From Panax quinquefolius (taxonomy: Eukaryota > Streptophyta > Magnoliopsida > Apiales > Araliaceae), in assembly GCA_020205615.1 (NCBI GenBank), contig CM035166.1, forward strand, positions 83,753,135 through 83,817,134: a DNA stretch of 64,000 bases, read 5' to 3'. Below are positions 55,107 through 64,000 of this stretch, piece by piece. Both the position numbers and the translations under genes were made by a program. Under the pieces are notes generated by a model. It had not been told where the DNA came from. It made no database searches and saw nothing but the letters and a program-made list of their open reading frames with translations. How positions within the stretch are numbered: position 1 is the first letter of the stretch; every line of letters begins with the position of its first letter.

Positions 55107-57668
55107 ATCTTTAGCGACAAACAATACATTTTAATTAAATTATTTTCTGGAAATTAATTAATTTAATTAAATAAATAGAAAAAAATAGTTTTTAATTATT
55201 AAAAATACCAAATAAATTATTAAAAATTATTTTAAATTCCAAAAATTTGTTTTTATTTATTTTGAGTATATTTCATTAATATTTAATATTTTTGGAATAT
55301 TAAAATTATTTAATTTATTTAATTATAATATTTAATAATTAGTTAAAAATGATTTTAATATTTGAAAAATCATTTAAAATTATATTATGATATAAGAAAA
55401 TATTTTAAGTTATTTTTAACGACTTTTAATATTTTGTGATAAATTTCATTAATAAATTAATATTAATGATAATTAAGTCATTTACTAAATGAATTAAATA
55501 AATTAATTAAAAATGATTTTAATATATTAAAAATCATTTTAAATAATAATAAGGTATTTAAAAATATTTTAAGTTATAAAATATAACTTTTAATATTTAA
55601 AGATAAATTTTGTTAATTAATTATTATTAATGATATTAAAGTTATTTAATAATTATATTAAATAATTAGGTTTAAAAATGATTTTATATTATAATAATCA
55701 TTTTGAATGAAAATAAAGTGTTTAAAGATATTTTAAGTTATAAAATATAACTTTTAATATTTAAAGGATAATTTCATTAATAATTTAATATTAATAATTA
55801 TTAATTTATTATTAATAATATTAAATTTATTTAATAATTATATTAAATAAATAGTTTTAAAATGGTTTTATTGATTTAAAAATCATTTAAAGAGGAAATA
55901 AATGAATTAAAAATATTTTTAAGTTATAATTAATGACTTTTAATATTTGGATAAATAATACATTAATACTTAAATATTAATGGTAATTATTTGAAAATGA
56001 TTTTAAATGTTTAAAAATCATATAAGGGTAATATTAATACTTTAAAAATATTTTGAGTTATTATAAATAACTTTAATATTTTGGCAATAGTTTCATTAAT
56101 AGTTTAATATTAATTAAATATTAATGATAATAGAATTATTTAATATTTCAATCATTTAATATTGATTTCAGTGTTTGAAAATTCATGATAAAGTATAATA
56201 ATTATTTTAAAATTATTATAAGGTTATGAAAAATAATATGACTGAAGTTTAAAATATCTAATCGAATATTGAACTACAGATTAAAGTTTTAGACTGGATA
56301 ATTACCAGATAAAGCCGTCGGTATATAGAAATATTTCAGAATTTGATCTAGACTTAGATAAATTGACTAGACATGTGTCTGTTTATGATCCAATGACTAT
56401 TAAACATACGTGATAATGTGATTAGGTTATGTGCTGACTGCAATTAGCAGTACTATGTGTTATGATATATTATTCTAATTGAACGAATGATCTTATTACT
56501 GATAGGTCGCTGTATAAGAGATTAATCTAAGTTGCGTTATTGTAAGCAGCAGCTCAGGTAAGTATCCTACTTTTGCAATTACTTTATGCAATGGATATGA
56601 GTAAGAAAGTATCAGAATTATATTATTATTGTGCCAGATTATTAACTCTATTATTATTGATTATGTATCCAATCTTTGTATTCATAGAAGTTCTTACATT
56701 GTCCGATCATTGTATTATCAGATAATTCATATATTTATTCTGTTCATTAATTCAGTATATAGGGTTGAGATAAGTGTCCCCACTTGGATAACCATTGTAT
56801 TTAATCATATGTTGATACATACTTATTGATTTCAAGTATGTATACGTTGACTTAAAAGTCGTCTAAGCTATTTGATTCAGCTAGACATAAAAATATTGTT
56901 GAACAAGATAGAATGTTATTGTATCCAACCAGATTGATTTGGTTCGGATTCTCGACTAAGTATGAACATCCCGAATATGGGAAAACTTTTGTGCACCTAA
57001 GGTGGATAGAGTAAACGATAATATCATTCTTGCATGTAGTATTGATCAATATAGGGCATAACGGGCTGATCACCCCCCCGTGCCTGTAAGTTATGATGGT
57101 TTACAGATGAATTTCTGTTTAACCTTTTTCGAAAATAGAAAATAATGTTCATAGTATGTTGACTGATCTCCAGTTATAGTCTGTACGTAGTTTCAAAAAT
57201 TTCATATTGAAATGATATGTTGTTATTATTGGTTCAGCTAACTTCACAACTGTTGATTCGTTGTAGAAGTGTCTTTCAAAGAAAACATTTAATTCTTTCA
57301 GCTAATATATATTGTTGTTATTACTTGCTGGGCAATCAAATGCTTACCCATGCTTAAAATTAAATGTTTTCAATTAAGTATGATCAACCCGAAGGCTCAA
57401 CCAAAAACAAGGGGAAAGGAAAGTTGTTTGAATGAGATTTATAATATGTTGTGTAATAGTTATAGTTTATTAAGACAATGATACTTATTATCTATGATGT
57501 AATGAATGTTTAAAGGTCTCGTACCTGGGATTTAGACTTTGATATATGTAAATTAAGTTTGATATTTATATTATTGTTATTATTATTAGTATTATTCAGC
57601 TTATAGAAATGGTATCGTGAAGCACCGAGTTCGGGTTTCAAGTACCCGGATTTGGGGGCGTCACAGGT

Positions 57669-57681
57669 TGGTATCAAAGCT
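57669..57681 (+). other. Element H primer-binding site
   Basis: TGGTATCAAAGCT, three bases after the LTR end. Same variant as G, close to the initiator-Met-tRNA complement. Confidence 0.8.
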
Positions 57682-57887
57682 TTAGGGTTAGAAACCTTAG
57701 GTGGGATCGACCTTAGGCTATATAACCTTAGGACAGGGGGAAACGTTGAAAATACAAATAACTCATATAGAGTTCAAAAGAAGATGAATTGAATAAATTC
57801 ATCGGAAAACAAAATAAAAGATAACTCTTATAAAACTATTCTTTGTTGTGTGTATACTATTTACTAATCAAGATAAGTTGTGTGTAG

Positions 57888-58313
57888 ATGTCAGGTGGAA
57901 AAGAATTAGGATACCCTCTGATCGTAAAGAATGAGCCGATATCAAAGCCAGAAGCTGAAATAGAGGCTCATAGTACAGACAAACTTGATGAGGTGGTGGT
58001 ATTGGAAAATGTAGTACCAGATCCGAAAATGGTTGAACTGGTAGATAGTGATTCAGACACTAAAGTTGGAGCTGATCAAGCATCAACGGAAGTACATAAT
58101 CTGAAGAACAAGGTTTCTTCTCTAGAAAAGCTGTGGGAAATAGAATAGCTACTAAATAACCAATTGCGAAAGGCGTTAATAGAAACTATGGAAGAACAAG
58201 ATAAGCTTAAAATCCAAATTGATCAAATGGGAGCCGGAATTAACAAATCGTGTGCAGCTCCGAGCAAGAAAGGAAAAAGAAAGAGGAAAGACTGTGACTT
58301 AGGAAATAAGTAG
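57888..58313 (+). pseudogene. Element H ORF1 upstream of gag, one stop
   Basis: ATG at 57888 (MSGGKELGYPLIVKN). The frame stays open to a TAG at 58146-58148 and then continues to 58313 as LNNQLRKALIETMEEQ and a basic tail KKGKRKRKD. The middle is acidic (DSDSDTK) and then heptad-like (VHNLKNKVSSLEKL). Same position and general design as G's ORF1, but no clear sequence identity. The basic tail resembles a nuclear localisation signal. Function unknown. Confidence 0.55.
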
Positions 58314-58583
58314 GATTAGTAGTTGATTATGTGTGTTTGATAATGTAAGGGTGTAATGTAATATTCTCAAACTTTAGTATAAGTTATTACAGTAATTCCT
58401 GACTTTTGTGGTCACAAAGGGATTGCAGTATGTGTTATGTTATGAAAAGTACTTTGAATTGATGAATACGAATCAATGTTTCATTAATGGAATAAGTTTT
58501 GTATAAAATTTCGCGTTACATGTTAAACTTATACAATAATGTTTAGAATGTAAGTTAAATATATGATTTTACGTAATCAGATA

Positions 58584-59757
58584 ATGCCGCCAAGATGACA
58601 AACACGAAATCAAAGGGCAGAAGAATCTGTCAACAACGCTGAGGGACAACAGCAAGACCCAATGACAAAACTTTGCAAACATGGTAGCTCAGGCTATGCA
58701 ACAGGGAATACCAGCAGCAGGGAACCGACCAGACAATCGCTTGGCAAACTTCAAAGATTTCAAGGTAGTAGGACCACCGTAATCTGGGGAACAAATTGAC
58801 CTATATAAGCCTGCATATGGGTTAACGAGATAGAAAAGGCATTCGTAGTTTCTAGGGTAGATGAGGGGCAAAAGACCTCTTTTTCCACTTATATGTTGAA
58901 AGGGGAGGCGAACTTTTGGTGGGAAGCAAATCAAGCAAGGGCAGGAGAGGGAGTAGTTACTTGGGCTAGGTTTAAGACTTTGTTTTTCAAAACTACCTCT
59001 CAACTAGCATGCAAAGCTAGGATGGAGGTAAAATTTCCGGAGTTAAAGCGGGGAATATGATCACATGAGAGTATGCCGCAAAGTTTAATGAGTTGGCTAG
59101 GTTCGCTCCGCATCAAGTAGATAAGGTGCTAGGAAGGCAAGAAGGTTCGAGCTGGGATTAAAACCCTGGCTCTACAACAAGGTGGCAATGTTGCAGATCA
59201 ATACTTTTACAGCACTCATGGAAAAGGCTATCATAGCTGAGGAGGGGAGTGAGGCCATAAGCCTCTACAACAAGGAGAAGAGGAATAGAGGCAAGACTAT
59301 AGGAGCTGTGAAGGTGGAAACTAATAGTGGGAATAGGGGTGAGAAAAGAAAGGGGAATTATTTTGGGAATGTTCAGGTGAAGCAGGAAGGTGTGAAGAAA
59401 CAGACTGTGTAGTGTAAAAATTGCGGGAAGAATCACTCTGGCGAGTGTCTGAAGGGTAAGTTTGTATGTTACAAGTGCGGGCAGGAGGGCCATATCTCTC
59501 TCAACTGCCCGAACCCAAGGATGAACAGTGGGTGTTTTCTGTGTGGGTCGATAGAACATAAAGTGAGGGATTGTCCAAAGAGGAAAATGGAGGCAGGGAA
59601 TGTAACCACGGGAAAAGGAAGCGGGACTATGGCTATCACAAGACCGACTTCAACCAACAAACCAACCGCACGAGTCTTCAATATGACGGTCCAGGATACT
59701 GTGGAAGCTGGGAATGGAACTCCAGGTATTATTCAAATAACTTGTATATTCTGATAT
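58584..59757 (+). pseudogene. Element H gag with three zinc knuckles
   Basis: The ATG at 58584 opens MPPR, TGA, QTRNQRAEE, the TGA replacing Arg (G has MPPRRQ). The capsid region (YMLKGEANFWWEANQARAGE) is spread over frames between 58740 and 59160. From 59182 the frame is clean: FTALMEKAIIAEEGSEAISL, then after a TAG the knuckles CKNCGKNHSGEC, CYKCGQEGHISLNC and CFLCGSIEHKVRDC. The match to G's gag-protease junction ends at GTPGIIQIT (about 59740), just before the point where G's protease active site begins. Confidence 0.8.
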
Positions 59758-59987
59758 ATATGATTTTCCTTTATATAGCAAATTATTTTATAAATAAAAT
59801 TTTGAGGGAGGAATTTGAGTTCTTTTAGAAATCAAGCTTCCGTTTAATCAAAAAGACAAGCTATATATGATTAGTTAAAGATCAGTTCGATCAAATATGA
59901 TCGAGATCTATTTGCAATGATTGTGTATGTTATGTACCCTTATATTTTGAGTTTTAAAACGGTGATTCCGGGGACGGAATCCTTGAA
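59758..59987 (+). other. Element H 3' interior with polypurine-like tract
   Basis: About 230 bp of AT-rich non-coding sequence replaces all of pol. ATTCCGGGGACGGAAT near 59965-59980 resembles the TTCGAGGACGAAAT sequence at the end of pol in B and E and probably marks the former pol terminus. The polypurine tract itself is not obvious. Confidence 0.55.
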
Positions 59988-60043
59988 TGTAATAACCCGA
60001 TATTTTACATAAAAATAAATAAGAAATTTTGCATATATTTTTA

Positions 60044-60094
<51 letters not shown>

Positions 60095-63000
60095 TTAATG
60101 ATGAGAATATGTGTCAACTAATGTATGATAAATACAAATATATTTATTGCCTATAAATAATTTTAGAATTATTAATCACTACAAATTATATTCTTATAGT
60201 AATTAAATTTTTGTAAGCGTAAATATTTTTATTAATTATTTTCCATGAAATGATTTTATATTATTTAAATAATATATGAAATGATTATTAGAATTATAAT
60301 AATAAATATTTTATTATATGAATGTGTTCGTAATATTTAAGTTAATTATTTTAGCTTAATTATTGATGTTGTATATGAAAGATAAATTAGATATGGAAAC
60401 CAAACCCTAAATTTGGATTTTTATCAAGAGATGAGAATAATAATATAATATTAATTATACTTTAATTTTTCAGTGCTATAAATATGTACTGTAAATGTGT
60501 AGACTGATAATGGTGGGCCAAATATGGTAAATTATGTCATAACCCTCATATCGTGTTATTAAACCCTAATTGTTAAACTCGGTTATGAGTTCGAGACAGA
60601 GTAGTAATGGTGTTATATGAATTTTGTTGTGTATTATTAGATTTAATGTTAGTTAGAGAAAACCCTAATTAATATTTGAAAATACTAATTTAAATATTTG
60701 AAACCCTAATTTGCTAATTAGAAACCCCAATTACAAATTTTAGAAACCCTAATTATTATTTTAGCAAATTGAATTGTTAATTTGGGAACCCTAATGATAA
60801 TTAAGGAACCCTAATTATTTAAACCCTAAATTCTATTAAAAACCTTATTTTTAATTTGTATGTTTTAATTAAAATTTTGCTACACTTAAATTTTTAATTG
60901 TTCAAACCCTAGTAATTATTTGGGAAACATTAAGATGTAAAATCTAGTGAATAAATACTAGATTCAAGCACCTTGGACAAGAATACCCTTGAGATTAAAA
61001 TAAAATTACAATTTTGCCCTTTTGTCCCATTAGTTGAATTATTGCTAGCAAATCTTATCCAATCTTGTAGCCACCCTACCCTAGACCTACCTACAAGCTA
61101 CATCACCAGCACATTATCAGCCACTAGCATACAAGTTCATTGCATACATGATTTGCATAATTTAAGAGAGAGAAAGTGATCATTTTTAGCCTAATTTGTT
61201 CACAAATACCTAGCCATTCTCTCCCAAGCTCAAACCCACAAATTTCCCTTGTTAGATCAGTCCATGATCAAGGCCCACGATTACCAGTAGCAGATCAGAA
61301 GAACAAAATCAGAATCAAAGCTTAGAAAAGGTACAAAAACCCTAGCCTAAAATCTGTCCAAAAATTATGTGTTAGATGTTAATTTTGAATGTTAGAATAT
61401 GTTGGTTGTAGTCCATTTTGATGATCTGGGTTGGTAGTTTACAGATCAATAACATCTAAGTCTTCAAATTGATGAATCTTCAAAATCTGGGAAAAAGTTT
61501 TCTTGAGGTCTGACAACGAATGTCAGACCATATAAATCCTTCCTCGATTATGGTTTTTGTTGTTTTTAAGATTTTATTGGTATCTTCTAATGTGGTCATT
61601 AGTCTGCAACAAGAATCAGGGCCATTTGATGTCTAGAATAAAAGTTATTAACGGTCAAATACCGTTGACCCAAGATTGATCGGACTATTTCGGGCAACCT
61701 GTAAATCGGATAAGAGCATCCGCGAGTTATTTAAGGCTCTACTATATCATCGCTTTTTTGATGTTTTGAGTTTGTTGTTGAACCCATACTGTAGTGTGTC
61801 ATGTAACCTGTTGATCTATGCTTTTAGTACAGCTAGATATCATGTAGGTTAGATTCTGTGACCGGTCAAACCAACACAGTTGATCACGGTTCATGTTTTC
61901 TGGGTAACCCAGAAAACGTTTGAACGTGTCCCCTGGCCTGCTTTGACTGGGTTATATCTTCTTGATCTGTAGATGTTTTGTGGATATTTTGTGTTACATC
62001 TCTTCATTTACATACTGGCTACATACTACAGCTTATAGATCACAAACATATTGCAAGGATTACAAGTTGTTGAAGCTCAAAGTAGGCCAGTCGTACTGTT
62101 CTTCATTTCTGGGCAACCTAGAAATGAAGAACAGCTATGACAGCCACTTTAAGGGCTCAGATCTCGTTGTGTATGCAAGTTATGATGGTTTTTATTGTTG
62201 GATGGTGTTGTCTTGTATTTGTACTACATGATCTGAGAAACAACAGACCCAGAAACACAATACACACTAAATTAAGCTTGGTCAAACAAGGAACCTTGAA
62301 ACTGCCTTATGAATGCTCAAGAACATGAAGAACACCTATAGCGACAGTTTTGTCACTATAGGTGATCTTTAGCGACAGACAATACATTTTAATTAAATTA
62401 TTTTCCAGAAATTAATTAATTTAATTAAATAAATAGAAAAAAATAGTTTTTAATTATTAAAAATGCCAAATAAATTATTAAAAATTATTTTAAATTCCAA
62501 AAATTAGTTTTTATTTATTTTGAGTATATTTCATAAATATTTAATATTTTTGGAATATTAAAAGTATTTAATTTATTTAATTATAATATTAAATAATTAG
62601 TTAAAAATGATTTTAATATTTGAAAAATCATTTAAAATTATATTATGATATAAGAAAATATTTTAAGTTATTTTTAATGACTTTTAATATTTTGTGATAA
62701 ATTTCATTAATAAATTAATATTAATGATAATTGTGTTATTTACTAAATTAATTAAATAAATTAATTAAAAATGATTTTATTATATTAAAATTATTTTAAA
62801 TAATAATAAGGTATTTAAAAATATTTGAAGGTATAAAATATTACTTTTAATATTTAAAGATAAATTTTGTTAATTAATTATTATTAATGATATTAAAGTT
62901 ATTTAATAATTATATTAAATAATTTTGTTTAAAAATGATTTTTATATTATAATAATCATTTTGAATGAAAATAAAGTGTTTAAAGATATTTTAAGTTATA

Positions 63001-64000
63001 AAATATAACTTTTAATATTTAAAGGATAATTTCATAAATAATTTAATATTAATAATTATTAATTTATTATTAATAATATTAAATTTATTTAATAATTTTA
63101 TTAAATAAATACTTTTAAAATGGTTTTATTGATTTAAAAATCATTTAAAGAGGAAATAAATGAATTAAAAATATTTTTAAGTTATAATTAATGACTTTTA
63201 ATATTTGGATAAATAGTACATCAATACTTAAATATTAATGGTAATTATTTAAAAATGATTTTAAATGTTTAAAAATCATTTAACAGTACTATGTGTTACG
63301 ATATATTATTCTAATTGAACGAATGATCTTATTACTGATAGGTCGCTGTATAAAAGATTAATCTAAGTTGTGTTATTGTAAGCAGCAGCTCAGGCAAGTA
63401 TCCTACTTTTGCATTTACTTTATGCAATGGATATGAGTAAGAAAGTTTCAGAATTATATTATTATTGTGCCAGATTATTAACTCTATTATTATTGATTAT
63501 GTATCCAATCTTTGTTTTCATACAAGTTCTTACATTGTCCGATCATTGTATTATTGTATAATTCATATATTTATTCTGTTTGTTAATTCGTATATAGGGT
63601 TAGACAAGTGTCCCCACTTGGATAACCATCAGATTAATCATATATTGATACATACTTATTGATTTCAAGTATGTATACGTTGACTTAAAAGCCGTCTAAG
63701 CTATTTGATTCAGCTAGACATAAAAATATTGTTGAGCAAGATAGAACGTTATTGTATCCAACCAGATTGTTTTGGTTCAGATTCCCGACTAAGAATGAAC
63801 ATCCCGAATATGGGAAAACTTTTGTGCACCTAAGGTGGATAGAGTAAACGATAATATTGTTCTTGCATGTAGTATTGATCAATACAGGGCATAACGGGCT
63901 GATCACCCCCCGTGCCTGTAAGTTATGACGGTTTACAGATGAATTTCTGATTAACCTTTTCGAAAATAGAAAATAATGTTCATAGTATGTTAACTGATCT
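59988..64000 (+). repeat. Element H 3' LTR, continues past the window
   Basis: Matches 52761-57170 with few differences. It has an expanded (TTA)n tract at about 60043-60093, a deletion equivalent to about 56021-56447 (junction near 63283), and lacks only its last roughly 495 bp because of the window edge. The palindromes and the telo-box cluster of the 5' LTR are kept. Confidence 0.9.

Larger units (their letters stand above)
52761..57665 (+). repeat. Element H 5' LTR
   Basis: 4,905 bp, start TGTAATAACCC, end GGATTTGGGGGCGTCACA. Features: (TTA)n tract near 52810-52832, telo-box cluster 53150-53660, palindromes at 54427-54447, 54636-54658 and 54838-54876, hairpin at 55075-55106, very AT-rich block 55120-56220. 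Small ORFs called inside it (54298-57073) have no family resemblance. Confidence 0.9.
52761..64000 (+). mobile_element. Element H: TR-GAG-like gypsy element with 4.9-kb LTRs
   Basis: 5' LTR 52761-57665, primer site 57669-57681, ORF1, gag, short 3' region, 3' LTR from 59988 to beyond the window. Both LTRs start TGTAATAACCCGATATTTTA. The interior is only 2,322 bp and has no protease, RT, RNase H or integrase. Terminal-repeat retrotransposons with a GAG domain (TR-GAG) have this layout, and such elements rely on enzymes from autonomous relatives. The LTRs are very similar apart from a 427-bp deletion and a microsatellite difference, so the insertion is fairly young. H interrupts G. Confidence 0.87.

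Noticed and set aside
59908..60117. Poly-isoleucine minus-strand frame
   Set aside because: Translation of the (TTA)n tract of the H 3' LTR.

Overview
The window looks like intergenic heterochromatin from a large, repeat-rich flowering-plant genome. Almost all of the 64 kb can be assigned to LTR retrotransposons inserted into one another. I see no host protein-coding gene, tRNA, rRNA or CRISPR array. Plant origin is inferred from Ogre/Tat-type and Tekay-type Ty3/gypsy proteins, a Ty1/copia element, Met-tRNA and Arg-tRNA-type primer sites, and many AAACCCTAA (plant telo-box) motifs. The species cannot be named from the sequence.

Layout. (1) 262-14436, minus strand: Ogre/Tat-like element F (protease, gag, leader, primer site, truncated LTR). 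It is split by Tekay-like element E (3707-13483, minus) with a perfect 5-bp target duplication, GGATG. (2) 14437-44431, plus strand: a second Ogre/Tat-like copy, D, with gag but no pol. Its 5' LTR holds a solo gypsy LTR, C (14977-38103, perfect duplication ATAAC). C holds Tekay-like chromovirus B (18462-37885, duplication GGGAT/AGGAT). The 5' LTR of B holds a minus-strand copia element, A (20476-29745, duplication TGTAA/TGTAG). This is four levels deep, and D itself probably sits in the LTR of F. (3) About 44460-52760, plus: gypsy element G (LTR, extra upstream ORF, gag, protease, RT, RNase H, integrase), cut off in its integrase region by H. (4) 52761 to the right edge, plus: H, with 4.9-kb LTRs around a 2.3-kb interior that encodes an upstream ORF and gag only, a TR-GAG-like non-autonomous architecture.

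All coding regions are decayed. Where the ancestral codon is clear, most premature stops are Gln, Arg or Trp codons changed by C-to-T or G-to-A transitions, as expected for methylated, silenced DNA. D, E and H lack most or all of pol, so they would have depended on enzymes from relatives. E and B are close relatives with matching LTR ends, primer sites and gag. C and H are related through their LTRs.

The most unusual signals are structural. The Ogre-like LTR carries an array of about 14 short hairpins with a constant loop and changing but self-complementary stems. The C/H LTRs carry long palindromes around a CTGGGtAACCCAG-type core. The copia leader carries 13 A/T-rich hairpin units. The C/H LTRs also carry dense telo-box clusters. 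G and H share an acidic, coiled-coil-like ORF upstream of gag.
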